Of a stretch of 64,000 nucleotides of DNA, positions 47,001-59,303 are shown one piece after another. Position 1 is the first letter of the stretch; each line of letters begins with the position of its first letter. The stretch is taken from the NCBI GenBank assembly GCA_911728455.2, contig OU452240.1, forward strand, positions 620,001 through 684,000, given 5' to 3'. Under the pieces are notes generated by a model. It made no database searches. It was not told where the DNA came from and worked only from the letters and a program-made list of their open reading frames with translations. This DNA is from Marthasterias glacialis (Eukaryota; Echinodermata; Asteroidea; Forcipulatida; Asteriidae). A program made the position numbers and the translations under genes.

Positions 47001-50000
47001 AATTAAGATCAGCCATAAAAAGGACTCGAAATTGTGATTCTGACGCCAAAATCCGAAAGACGCGGTGGGAAACATTCAATTCAATTGTACATAATTACCA
47101 TACGCAATCCACATAGTTAAGTGCTAACAGATTTATGCAACGATAAGGTGAGAAGAAAACCGCATGGAGGCGAGGGTCCAGGATAAACCAAGGCTCGCCA
47201 GTAGCGGCTTGCCTTTGAAAATAAATTAAAGAAAAATAGAGTTACCTACATTCGCCTCATTTGAATCATTTCAGTGTTTAATCTAATCATGCATTCCAAA
47301 CTGTATCATTTTGGTATTGACACAAAGCAAACACGATCCTTTATATTTACTCGGATGCGTCACGAGGTTCAACATAAACACTCTGATTGGCTAAACGATC
47401 CAATGACGTATGTCGTGGCAATCTAAAGTTCAAGTTCATAACAAAGAAACAGGTTTACTAGGTGGACCTCTGTAGCCTTGTTTCTTTCCCTTAATTGCTA
47501 ATAAATAATTAGCTTTTTCGTTCAAATATTAACAGCGATCTCGAAGGGAGGGTGAATTGTTTTGGAGACGGGTAAATACTCCAACTTTACACAGTACATA
47601 TGAAACGAAGGACTGGGACGTGCATCGGCCACAACGACGCCCTGAGCCAACGAAGGAACTGCGAAATCAATTGACAGCTGAAGTAGAAAATTGTTCAAAA
47701 TTTGATTTGATTTAAACCATCTGAGAAGAGCAGTTTCAAATCAACCTTCTTTTGTACCTGGTGAGTTGCTTTAAATGATCATTACAATGTTGTGGTTTTG
47801 AGCTAGTTGCGTATTCATGTCAGTTTGGTTTAGAGTTTTTCCTTCAATGAAGAAACATGGATCTTTATTTCTGGTTAAAAGAAAGGGTTATTGCGTTTTA
47901 GAAGTCTAGAGTAGATTCTTTCACGTCCCTTTTTTTCACAACTGTGAAAATGTCATTAACTTTGGTGATCAGGTTTCACTTCAATGGACACGAATCACCT
48001 CGGCCTTTAATTTGGATTACGGCTATTATTTTGTCAGGCAACGCCACGGATTCATACCCCTCCCTGTTCTTAGCTGTGCTGTGAAGAGACTTGCGTTTAT
48101 ATCTCTCCACGTCTTGTTTCTGAGCATTGGGGCAGGTTTCTACCCCTTCAAAACGGGCCTTTGGGCTTTGTAATGGGCCAATTGCACAATCAAACAAAAA
48201 TTAAAAATCGGAATGAGCAGGGGTCTGATATTGCCCCTCGACTTTGACAGTACTTCATACGATAATCTTTCTCTGCTGGATTTGTGCTAGGAGTGGTGTT
48301 ATCTTCATAGCTAGGAAGCTCTCGGATTAAAACCAATCAGCATTATCCCGTTGACTTCAATTGTTGTCCTTTGTCTTTTAAATTGTTTTAAAATAATCTT
48401 ATTTCGAATATTCCATTTATATTTGTAAGTATGGTTTCCTGTTTGGTTTTTTCCCGCGCCAACATTTCACTCTCTTTTTTGGTGTATTGATTTTTTTTCC
48501 AGCAAAATACTTGAATATTTGTGGCCTTTGGACTTCTGTTTATCATTCACCATTAGTATCATTTGGAAAGGGTGTGTGAATTAGAGATGTTTCCAAGTCA
48601 ATTAGTATGTTTTGATACTAAAATACAAAAAGTAATGGAAGATGGAAATTGAAATTGAACATCAGTAAGATGCTTCCCTTTCAGTTCGAGACATCTTGAA
48701 TTTGCGATGAAGTCAAACACGCAAATAAAAGACAATAACACTTTATTTTGTTCTTTTTTCTTCTTATTTTGACGTTTTCTTATTTGTTGCTTTTATTTCA
48801 GTAATATGTATAGAAGAATAGATAATACAATGCTTTCTTCAACACACAATCGACACTGATATTGACACAACGAATTTCGTTGATTTTTCAGTTTTTCGTA
48901 TCTTATTGTCACTTTTAATAATCTATTTAGTTTAAAAATATATACATCTTTTCTTTTCTTTTTTTTTCTTTTTTTTTTAGAAATATATCAGTATCCACGT
49001 ACGTTTGATTGTAGTAAACTAACCCTTTGAGTCTGTCAAAACCAGCATTTGCTTTCATAATAGGGTTTGCCCATAAATCAGCATTTATTGCTGGTCCATT
49101 TAGTTCATGCTCACAATGACGAGGGACACGTGTTCATAAATACTAATGACATGACATGTTGCTTTGTTGCAATTGCTCGTAGGTTGAGTCATGTGAAATA
49201 CAGAGGGTTTTTTATTTCCTTTACAAATTTGCTAATATTTTAATAAACTAAGTGATTGAACAACCCCAAAACAAAAACAAAACCATGTTTCAATCAATAA
49301 TTTTATCTACCAATCAATTAATCAATCATTCATTCATTTCAATCATTCAATCGCGCAGCGTTCCATTAAACAAATTGCATAAATTAAAACAAAAATATTA
49401 CGTCACTCCTCAGCTTTGTTATACCTCACAACAAAACATCCACCTGACATTTTAAAATGAACCGAATTGATTTATCGGGTGATTCGAAACGTGGAGATGA
49501 CTAGAGGCAAGTCTACGCCGCACCCATACACACACTGCATATAGTGCAGTGCGGGTCGGTTTAGCATTACACATAATATTCACTTCGCTACTGTATGTTT
49601 GGTGGACTTGCGGATTTTTTTTATTCAACAGCAGTGTGCTAGGCCGATTGGACAAGACATTACATCAGCATTTTATAACTATAAGGTAAGAATCTGCACA
49701 TAGCTATATGGGTGGATAAAAATGCCGCTGTGGCATTTTAAATTTCCCATCTGTTTCCAAACAGAACTAACCACGGGTAAGACTACAATTCCTGCAAAAT
49801 CTCATCGGGACGATTTCATTTTTTGATTTTTATATACAACGTTGTAAGCGTGCAGTACAATTTTGCACACAGCTTCGGTAAATTTGTTTGGGTTTTATAT
49901 ACAGATTAGTTGAGTGTACATAATTTTTTAATGGGTTACGAATTATTCATTTTAGAAACGAACTGATCCGGGAGAATTTGCTGATCTTACGGGTAATTCA

Positions 50001-51700
50001 AAGACAGTTTGAGTGGAATTCTCGATTCATTTGTTTGGTTCGTAAGAAATCAAATTTAGGGTAGTGAGTTTTTAGCCGTGTCAAACTTGACTTCGTTCTG
50101 TCACTGTTTGCCAGTGAAAAAGCACAGTACAGAGAGCGGGTGTTAAATTATGCGAGTGGATGGTATGGAGAGAAAGTCTAAACTAAATGTGTGCAATCTT
50201 GCTCCTTGAGACACTGGGACAGTTTAACTCTTCGAAAGCAGTTAAAGTAACTCAGTGATTTGACTGGTTTTGATTCTAAGTGTTTGACATCTGAGACTTG
50301 AACATCCACAAGAATGTCCGTGTTTAGTCCATGGGAAGATGCTGCGTGACGTGTTAGTTTATGGGACCACGGTGGGACATTTTCTTGGACTTTGTAGCAG
50401 CGACAAAAGTACCGGGGCTTGGCGGAGGAGAACAACGTTGTCATTTTATATTTTGACGAAGTTTCTCAAGGAATTGTGAAAAGGGGTCCAGACTGTCATT
50501 TACCAGGGATTGGCAGTTGGGACTTCATATCAACTGCAACCTGAGTTGGTATGGTGCTTGTGTGTTGTGGACCTTTGGGGTTTGGTGTTGCAGGGGACTG
50601 GGTGAAGTTTTAGAACCCTGTTGTTGTTGTTGTTGTAGCTGTTGGTGTTCTTTGGTGGTGGTATACCTAACAGAGTTTGGAGGAAATACAGTATAGGTTG
50701 CCATGGGAATTGGACTGGTGGATCATGCACAGTCAGTCTCATTGGGGATAATTTTTAAGATCATTTTTATTTGCCAGAAAAGGGGATGTGAACTTCTCTT
50801 ACTCAAAGAATTCGCCATTCTCAAAAAGCAACACTTTTATGAAGATGCCTGTTTACGACTTGGTATGAGCTTCAGATAAACTTGGTATCAAAAATGAACG
50901 GTTTTCAGATTTGTATCAAGCTCTGAGAGTGACAAATGAAAAAATGACAAATTATTTAAACAAAAACAATCTGATTTTAGAAGAGGGTGAACCGATGGGT
51001 CCCTACATCAGCTGCCGCATGAGTTATATGAAACACTTCATGACTTCGTCAAATAAACACCCCCGTCTGTAAATTCAGTGACCCATACCGTCAGAAACCA
51101 TTTCAGCTGGAAAGAATTTTAATGACATGTTTTAATTTGTTTGAATTATGCCGTCCAGAATGGAGTATTGTTTGACTTTATTCCCGTGTACTGCGTCTTC
51201 TGATGAGTATACGTACTGCATAATATTATACGCTGTAATAGGGTGTAATTAATCATTAAAGGACGAGTCCGCCTTCTCTACGACTAAAAAAAATCATGAA
51301 AATAATCTTTGACTTTCATCCCAATAAGTGATAATTTTTTAAAAGAAAATGTTTTCAAGTTTGAAGGTCGGGGCAAGGTGATGTTGTTGTTCGTGTTGTT
51401 GTTTATTGATGTTGTTTTTTGTAGGGGTGTTTTCAAATCTAGCTAAAAAGTAACTTCAATTAAATTGTCACTAGTTTTTCATTTAAAGTAGAATGGTCAA
51501 GTTTAATTTAATTAAATTTTTTAATCACAATAACTTTATATGAATTTATCAATAAATTTGAATAACAGTTAGGTCTATCCATAATTGCAATATGGATTAA
51601 AATATATGCACGCCTACGATTTACATTTACAAAATAATAACCATTATTCAAAAAAAAAGAAACGATCATAAACTCTAGATATCATGAATATTATATTTGG
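47001..51700. other. gene-poor region, second part
   Basis: No open frame resembles a known protein. Donor-like CTG|GTGAGT at about 47761 and AAG|GTAAGA at about 49686 follow stretches that could be noncoding 5' exons, but nothing confirms this. 50040-50760 is less AT-rich than its surroundings and has a TTG run at 50622-50640; all frames there have stops. A retroelement tail lies at 47978-48200. Confidence 0.4.
47978..48200 (-). mobile_element. retroelement tail, copy 2
   Basis: On the minus strand it matches 19730-19885 (CCCAAAGGCCCG, GAAACCTGCCCCAATGC, AACAAGACGTGGAGAGATAT, AGCTAAGAACAGGGAGGGGT) and continues about 60 bp further. Probably a LINE-tail remnant. Confidence 0.7.
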
Positions 51701-51764
51701 AAACGTTGGTTTATGACAGTCTTCATTTAAGACAACGATGGTATCTCTAATAATAATACGGTGG

Positions 51765-51828
51765 GTGGAGGGGGCGGGGCGGGGGCAGGCGGGGGCGGGA
51801 CGGGGGCAGGCGGGGGCGGGGCAGGATA
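51765..51828 (+). repeat. G-rich 24-bp repeat with G-quadruplex potential
   Basis: Two to three units of GGCGGGGCGGGGGCAGGCGG type on the plus strand, with many runs of three or more G within about 60 bp. Confidence 0.85.
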
Positions 51829-52299
51829 TAAAGCTTACTGATGTCAATGTTGTTGTTATCTACGGTTGACCGATTTCAAGCTTAAAGGCGCAGTAAAGGA
51901 GTACATATTATATAACTTAAGGTAATAATTTCAGTCGTTAAGCTTACTGATTACAAAGTTCCCCCAGTGCCAGTACAAGATTTACAGAGAAATAATTTTG
52001 GCTGAAATGCTGTGTAAATCGAGGACATAGCGTTTTAATTTCGATTGCCAGGCGCAGGTAGTATAATCCCGAGTGTAAGCTTGCACAAAATCACAGTTAT
52101 AAACCTAGCGTGGAGGACTTTTACTATTGGACAAATACTACAGTTTACAGTACAGAGGAAGAATCCTACATATCGCTAGTGTGAACCGGTTTTCGTTAAT
52201 TTAACCTCACTGTATGTAACCAGTTCAATAGATGACATTTTCACGCGCTGTAGTCGATATGACGTGTTATTAAAAACTAGAGTATGCCATTTAAAAACT

Positions 52300-52745
52300 C
52301 CAGGGTCAGAATTGACCGGGATTCTGGGTCAGAATTGACCGGGATTCTGGGTCAGAATTGACCGGGATTCTGGGTCAGAATTGACCGGAATTTTGGGCCA
52401 GAATTGGCCGTGATTCCGGGTCAGAATTGACCGTGATTCCGTGTCAGAATTGACCGTGATTCTGGGTCAGAATTGGCCGTGATTCCGGGTCAGAATTGAC
52501 CGTGATTCTGGGTCAGAATTGACCGTGATTCGGGGTCAGAATTGACCGTGATTCCGGGTCAGAATTGGCCGTGATTCCAGGTCAGAATTGACTAGGATTC
52601 CGGGTCAGAATTGACTAGGATTCCGGGTCAGAATTGACTAGGATTCCGGGTCAGAATTGACTGGGATTCCGGGTCAGAATTGACTAGGATTCCGGGTCAG
52701 AATTGACCGTGATTCCGGGTCAGAATTGACTGGAATTCTGGGTCC
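52300..52745. repeat. 23-bp minisatellite of inverted GGTCA half-sites
   Basis: About 19 units close to GGGTCAGAATTGACCGTGAT plus TCC. Each unit holds GGTCA and TGACC, which are reverse complements, separated by GAAT; some units read TGACT or TGGCC instead. The array is continued by diverged GGTCA/TGACC-rich sequence to about 52945. Confidence 0.95.
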
Positions 52746-52945
52746 CAGGGCGCCTGATCCATGTCTGGGTCAGTTTGACCCGGATGTCGGTTTCAAAGTG
52801 ACCCGGAATCCAAACCAAATGTCCAGATTTTGACCGAATTCCGGGTCAATCTGACGCGGGAAATGGTTCAGGCCCCCTGGGGCCCAGAATCCGGGTCAAT
52901 TTGGACCCGGGAATTTATGAAGGAGTTTAGGATGTACTTTCCCCT
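52746..52945. mobile_element. non-tandem flank of the GGTCA array, probable host element
   Basis: Holds GACCCGGAATCC, AATTCCGGGTCAATCTGA and CAGAATCCGGGTCAATTT in both orientations, and a palindromic GGCCCCCTGGGGCC at about 52870. It ends AGGAGTTTAGGATGTAC, facing TTTAAAAACTCCAGGGTCA at 52289-52307. The array may have expanded inside a foldback element. Confidence 0.55.
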
Positions 52946-53089
52946 TTAAATGAATCACGATTTCAGGTATAACGAGGCTGTGTGCGTCGTGATTGAATAT
53001 CAAAAATGATTACAACAAGCCTAGCAATTTGAAACATAAGCCACCCCAACCTATCAAGGTCCAACTGTATGTTTTGCTTGATTATTAGA

Positions 53090-53292
53090 CTGAGGACTGC
53101 ACTAGTGAACTGATTATGATTTACATGGGATCAGGCATACCACCATAACCAGAGCCCAAAAGTTTGGATGTTGAGTTACTGTATGGTGTTGACTGAGGAC
53201 TGCACTAGTAAACTGATTATGCTTTACATGGGATCAGGCATACCACCATAATCAGAGTCCAACAGTTTGGGTTTTGAGTTACTGAATGGTGT
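53090..53292. repeat. 101-bp tandem duplication
   Basis: Two adjacent copies starting GACTGAGGACTGCACTAGT, each ending GAGTTACTG-ATGGTGTTG. They differ at only a few sites. A smaller repeat, GAAAGATCCTAGTTTAGATT / GAAAGATACTAGTTTAGATT, follows at 53311-53390. Confidence 0.92.
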
Positions 53293-56200
53293 TGGATTTA
53301 ATTTAAGTGCGGAAAGATCCTAGTTTAGATTATTGTTGTTGTTTTTTGTTTTTTTTTAATTAGAGTGAGGAAAGATACTAGTTTAGATTCAATTCTTTTG
53401 ATACACATTCTGGACAATGCAGCCAGGTCTTTGTATTCAAAGATCTTCGGTAAACCCCGGACATGGCGATTGCAATCAGTGTGACAAAAACGTTTCCGCT
53501 GGTTGATTTAGGTTGAGAAGGCAACCTTTGACCTTTTGAAAGATTCAACGAAGGAAGATCATTAGAAATAAAGAAGAAAGGATTTAACACCATAACAGAC
53601 AGAAACAAAATCAAAACCAGAACATACAGAAATGAACAGACTCAAAACGTCTGTATAGCAGGCATTTCACTTATCATATTGAGATATACAGCCATCAAAT
53701 ACAAAGCCCGATGTTCTATTTTAAGACATCTTATTGAGCTTTCTCAAGGAAACATCGCATCTTCATAATTTATCATCTATAAGAAAGGATAGAAATTTGA
53801 TTTCAACGGCACAGTGTTGTTACATGCGTCAGTGGGGTAATTGTATTCAGTCAGGATGGTAAGCTTAACTCGAAGGACACGGCGGGGATTCTTTTAGTTT
53901 TGACGATGACAACACCCGATCTACGGGGACTCCTGTATTTACCATAATACGTTGAATCAAAAAATAATTTCGCGATGTTAAGGAAAATCTACCTATGCGC
54001 ACCTGGGAATTTTCCTTTCAGTTATCAAAATATGACACGGCTAGAAAACACACTGAATAATGGTTGGTGTCTTTTGAAAGAATTGACTTGCGTTTTATTG
54101 TCTGCTTATGTAGATTTGACAAAATCAAGATAAGAGTTAAATGATAGGGGGACAATATTTTCTCTCAAGCGTCATACTTTTTCAGCCGGAAACAATATTT
54201 TGTCCGGAAACAATACTTGTCTGGACAGTCTGTGTTCATGTCAAGTTTTTAAAAGTAATATTTCAGATAAGTTATTTGTTCACAAATACATCTCGATATG
54301 TATACCTATGTTTTACACATGTATATTGATTTGATGCTATGTCATTCATTATTACCCTGATCCAGTTTATGTGTATATACTGTATATATAGCTTGTATAT
54401 TTTGAAAATTGTTAGTTATTATAAAATTGTCATCTGGGTTGGATTTTAAAACCATATGATTACAGTGAGAACAAAAACATTTAAAAAGCAAAATGTACCT
54501 CTGATCGACGGAAGTATTTATAGGCCTACGAATCAATATGATAATTATTAGAATATTATGACCCGGATATCTGTATAATAACACAAACCAGCACAGTGTG
54601 GATAAAAACGGCCTTCGCTGGAAACAATAAAACATTTCGCATTTGTAATATTCTACTTTGAAACACAATAATTGGTTTTCTATTCTGAATTATGTGGGCG
54701 GAATTGTAGGCGTTGTTGAATTGGACTTTAAACACTGGTGTACAGAAACTGCTGAGTACATGCTACTTTGTCATTTTTGTTTTATTCTTTTAGTTAATAT
54801 TAAACTTTCCCACTTCATCATGACCAACGGGCGGTTTTAACCAATGTTAAGTATTTTAGTGTAAAAGGTCATTTCAAAAGTGCACACTATTAGTCACGCG
54901 CCAGAGCAACGGTTTTGTCTTTGATTGTTTAGGTTTTATCAAACTAGATCTGGCCAGTTTGCAGGTTACAGTGTTTAATCTTATTCAGAAGTTGGTACTT
55001 GCACCAAAACCTTCCAAGAAATATTGGAGACTGTCATGCTTGCGTCATGAATACATATTTCAAACATTGACTGTTGTCTTAGGATCACGTGACATTCCCT
55101 GTGGAGCTTGTTGACCAGAAAACCACAAACCATTCTAAGTAAGCACAAACCACAGACTTCACGGTTCAGAATAGCTTCTCTCCATTTGCCAGATAGATTC
55201 GAAATATGGGCTAAATATTTAAAGACGTGTTTCTTAAAACTAGACTTTTGTCCAGCCACTCTACATAACCTTTGTCCACAAAACAGAGTGACGTTGTTAC
55301 GCATTCCAGGGCCTGTCTGGCAGGCGAGGCACAACACTGGTCATCATGTCGTTCTTGTATTTCTTGTTTCATAATTTACACATCAATTCAAAAGTGATAA
55401 AAATAACAGCTGAACAAGTTTTGAGGTGTGCCCCCTTTCTTCATATCAAAAGTTGATCAAAATCAGACAGTGTAATCTCCATGAAATATCCGATTTAATG
55501 TTTTCTTCCATTGAGTTGTGTACAAATCATGCCTGCAGGAAGTCCAGGCTCTTACGGCCCTTTTGTAAACATATGATGTCATAGGTTATAAGGTCTCAGC
55601 GTGGAACGCGATGCCTGAAGGGTCCCATGGTGAAAAGGGTCAGTGGTCACGGTCAAAGGTCATTGGGCTTTTTTTTTTTTTACTTTTTTTAACAAACCAG
55701 TGTGTTCTGTTCTGTCACAAATTTTACCCTGTGTCAGCCATTCTAAATCACAGGGCTAAATGGAAAATCGGACTGCCGATTCTGAAAAGACAAAAGAGCT
55801 AAAAAGTTTCGGGTTTATGTTCTAGAATTTCAGTAGCATCACAACTGTATTGAATCACTCAAGGTAATGGAATTGACGACTTTATAAACTGGTGCGTCAA
55901 AATGTACACATTGCTATATGGAACACTTTAAGAAAGAATTAGTGCGTGATAAGAGAAGATAATGTATGGCCTAGAGTTAGCCTATGTGTTTATAGCTGTC
56001 GATATCAACCTAGTGCTATAGGCCCTACCTCCTATACCCACGAATCAACCGACACTCTGTTTACACTACCGTTTGACATCGACGGTAGCCATTTTGTTTA
56101 TTAAAGATGGCCAAGGCTATGTTTAGATAACTTGGTTTTAGTCTTTAAAACAACTTCCCATTATGTCAAAGTGTCTTCTAAAATCTTATGCTTTGTTTGC

Positions 56201-57279
56201 TCATCGTTGTGAGAGATTTCTCTTTCTTTACCATGGTTACTAAAGGTTTGTGAAGTTAACCAATCTGAGTATTTATCTAATACGAAAAGAAACAGAATGT
56301 GGGTAACTTATGCAAATAAGATGACGCCCACCGGCAATGAAAATATTGAATGGCCTACGCAAATGCCGAGTCATGGCTTACTATTCCGTATAGGAAACAG
56401 CCGTCGAGTTCTGAGATTGGCCTTGTCCGTGGCAGTGTGAAGGTACTTTTATGGGTTGTTTTTATCAGCGTTTTTGTATGAAAAATGACACTCTGTGTTT
56501 CACTCCCTTAGCAAATATGAACTTGAGGGGTTTATTTATTCGCGCCAGCTGGAATGTTTAATCACTGACGAATAGTACAGGAAAGGTGAAGAAAAATAAT
56601 TAGTCTTCACCTTTCCACATTTATAAGTAATTACTACTTATAAATGTATGTGCATGTGGGTCGTTGACGGCGGCTGTTCCATATTTTAAACTGAAATTCC
56701 AATCAATATAAACCATTATCTAGTTGACATGTTATTATAACGAGCCTCACTGTATCTTGTGTTGTTTTTACATTATGTCGAAGGTTTGCTAAATTGACAA
56801 TACTTCGAATTAAATTTATCTCCGAAACGAAATCTACGAACATGACAGCATATTGTGTCTTAAAACTCATTGATTCTCCAATAGAAAACTGATGTTCACT
56901 ACGTACAAAATAAATCAAATCTAAACAAGCATGTTTCTTTTATTTATCAAAACAAATCTCCAATTATTACCGATCTAAAAATCTGGTAACACTATGCAGT
57001 GAATTCATGTGAGGTCACGGTAGATTTGCAATATGGTGTCTGTCTTTATTGGCGCCAATTGGAGCATGTGCAACGGTCGAACAAATAACACTGCGTGCAA
57101 AGGGTGTTTCTCTCATTAAAGGGGATGTGTAGCATCGATAAATTCACACAAGTTCTGGACTAATAAAGAGTTAACACACTTCACATAAATTTGATCTATT
57201 TCTGCATGGATATCTTGAAGAGCGCGAAGTTGTTTCTTCACATGTTAAAGCAATGTACGTACTAATGTACTTGGGAACC

Positions 57280-57560
57280 GAATGTAAATGGAAACGGAAT
57301 GGAGCTGTTAACGAAATTTAAGTGCAAACGACTGTGGAGCTGGGAACCAAATGAAGCCGGGAACCAAATGGAAACGAAATGGCGCTTGGAACCAAAAGGA
57401 GCTAGGAACCAAATGCAAACGAAATGGCGCTTGGAACCAAATGGAGCCAGGAACCAAATGCAAACGAAATGGCGCTTGGAACAAAATGTAAAAGGAAACG
57501 ACATGGTGCCTGAATCTAATGTCCCTGTGTACCTATAGGAACCAAATTGAGCTTGGATCC
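57280..57560. repeat. GGAACCAAATG tandem repeat
   Basis: Diverged units of GGAACCAAATGGAGC and GGAACCAAATGCAAACGAAA; the core 57-bp period with TGGCGCTTGGAACCAAA is repeated about three times. It leaves open frames on both strands, which are artefacts of the period being a multiple of three. Confidence 0.9.
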
Positions 57561-57561
57561 A

Positions 57562-57594
57562 AACAAACAAACAAACAAACAAACAAACAAACAA
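57562..57594. repeat. CAAA microsatellite
   Basis: About eight perfect AAAC units, directly after the GGAACCAAATG repeat. Confidence 0.95.
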
Positions 57595-57854
57595 CGAGAA
57601 AAGATTAAAGAGTACAACAATTTCCTCAAACGTCTATTGTATTAACACTTTGTTGTTGCATTATGTTCGGCAGTCCAAAAGGCGAAGCAAAACAACACCC
57701 TGTAACTGCGTAGGCCTACGATATATGGGTGTACACAAGGTCATAAATCCTGACAAACGACTGACTGTAAACTCTCACGGGAGATGGCGGTACTGTTGTT
57801 ACTTAGAAAGTGGTGTCTTTTATCGCCACCACCTCCACCCTATTTAATGTAAAA

Positions 57855-58075
57855 TAGTGAAAATTTCACTCTCTCGTCCGAGTGTTGTCATTTTGGCTCT
57901 TTTGATTGGGAAACTCACTGTGCATCACCCTTTTTGAGTGAAGTTGGAGCGAACTTCACTCTGATTCACATTAAAAAAATTCCCGTCTTTCACTCTAAAA
58001 AGAGTTGTCCGCCGTATGGCTCTTTGCAAGAGTGGTATGGCTGTCAAAACGAGTGGTTTTCACCTTTTTTTCAGA
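57855..58075. mobile_element. foldback element, TTCACTC family
   Basis: Repeated GTGAAAATTTCACTC, AGTGAAGTTGGAGCGAACTT, CTTTCACTCTAAAAAGAG and GAGTGGTTTTCACC segments in both orientations. A MITE-like element with weak boundaries. Confidence 0.6.
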
Positions 58076-58619
58076 GAGAGCTCACGGAAATCCATTTATC
58101 GTGTAAATAGACGTAGGATGTTTTCAAGAAACTTAATGTTAAAAACAACGTAGGATATATCACAACCAGTAACAGCCTTGAAACATGACGACAAATCTGC
58201 ATGCAGTCAGCAATACATTGTTTTGGCGTTGACCTGGATAGCGCAGAGGGTGGTAACCTCATTGTTGGAATGCCTTATAAATAAAGACACTGCGTATATT
58301 GAGCACGATTGCAGTTGCGAACATTGGTCATAATAATGTAGGTGGGTCTATGGTAATATCAAAGGTTAAACATAACGTGAAATCCTCCCATAAATTGAGG
58401 ATAAAGTCCACATTTTCTAGAAAAAGCTGGGATGCTATGGTAATTATCATTCCAATATATATAGGAAAAGCTGGGGGCTGTAGACCGCGTGCAAGTCTCG
58501 CGTGGTCTTGAACATTTTTTGGGGAAGCTTGTATTCCCAGGTATTGCTTTTATAGTGTGTGAAGGAAATAAATTCTCGCACTGTCATAGGCGTCTCAATG
58601 TCTGAGGACGCGTGATAGT

Positions 58620-59106
58620 GCTAAATACATTCACGCATGCGTACAGACATTATTGGTAGCCAAACGCCATAGACTTGTGCACTAGGCAGACGCACAAGCG
58701 CGTGTGCGTCACGCCACCATTAGCCCCACACAAAAAGACGCGATGTTCCCTCATTTTGCCCACCAGGGTCCAATTTCATAGAGCTGCTTAACGGCCGATT
58801 TTGTGCTTATTGTGCGATGTCCATTTCATAGTGCTGCTAACCGTAAGCACAGGAAAAGGCATGCTAACCTTCCGGTGCTTACTGTAGGAAAATGAATGAC
58901 GTAACAATGCAAATCCTTAGTGAACGCGCAAGCTGGCCGCCTAATATTCCTGCTAACCTGTGAAATACACTTACGCTTAAGCAATTTTTTCTGCTATAGT
59001 TAGCACGAAAATTTGCTTACCGTTAAGCAGCGCTATGAAATTGGGACCTGTAGTGTTAGTGCGCACGCGTGATATGCAATTTGCATTTTTTCATGGGAAA
59101 GGTCTA
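58620..59106. mobile_element. outer foldback element with nested MITE, copy 2
   Basis: Shares with 41134-41480 ATTCACGCATGCGTACAGAC, TGTGCACTAGGCAGACGCAC, TTTTGCCCACCAGGG on the left and GTGTTAGTGCGCACGCGTGA, TTTCATGGGAAAGGTCTA on the right. The left tip is truncated. A different MITE sits at the same internal site (58764-59050). Confidence 0.85.
58764..59050. mobile_element. nested foldback MITE, GGTCCAATTTCAT form
   Basis: CAGGGTCCAATTTCATAGAG pairs with GCGCTATGAAATTGGGACCT-G. It contains a second ATTTCATAGTGCTGCTAACC arm and a CTTACGCTTAAGCA arm, so it may itself be two related elements, one in the other. Confidence 0.8.
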
Positions 59107-59161
59107 TTTGGCACGCCTAAGACAACGTCATTAATTGCAAATTAAACTAAACAACGCCCTC

Positions 59162-59303
59162 CAGGGCTCGATTCCACAAAGAGCTGAGATTCATCTTAAG
59201 ATCAAACTTGTCTGCTGAGCAAAGTGTGATGTCACAATCCAAATCACGTGATACGGACAACTCATCTTAAGATGAATCTTAGTACTTTGTGAAATCGAGC
59301 CCA
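59162..59303. mobile_element. foldback MITE, GGGCTCGATTCCACAAAG family
   Basis: CAGGGCTCGATTCCACAAAG pairs with CTTTGTGAAATCGAGCCC; inner ATTCATCTTAAGAT pairs with ATCTTAAGATGAAT. About 142 bp. Confidence 0.9.

Larger units (their letters stand above)
51829..57250. other. gene-poor region, third part
   Basis: Apart from the minisatellite (52300-52745) and a 101-bp duplication (53090-53292), I see AT-rich, stop-rich sequence. The longest frame (118 codons, 55337-54981, minus) has no recognisable motif and a matching frame on the other strand, so it is treated as chance. No gene is supported. Confidence 0.5.

Noticed and set aside
54981..55337. 118-codon minus-strand frame
   Set aside because: The longest frame in the gene-poor region, but there is no domain, no repeat in paralogues and a long overlapping frame on the other strand.
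57262..57594. 110-codon minus-strand frame with repeated SKRHFVCIWFLAPFG units
   Set aside because: Translation of a tandem repeat and a CAAA microsatellite; open on both strands.
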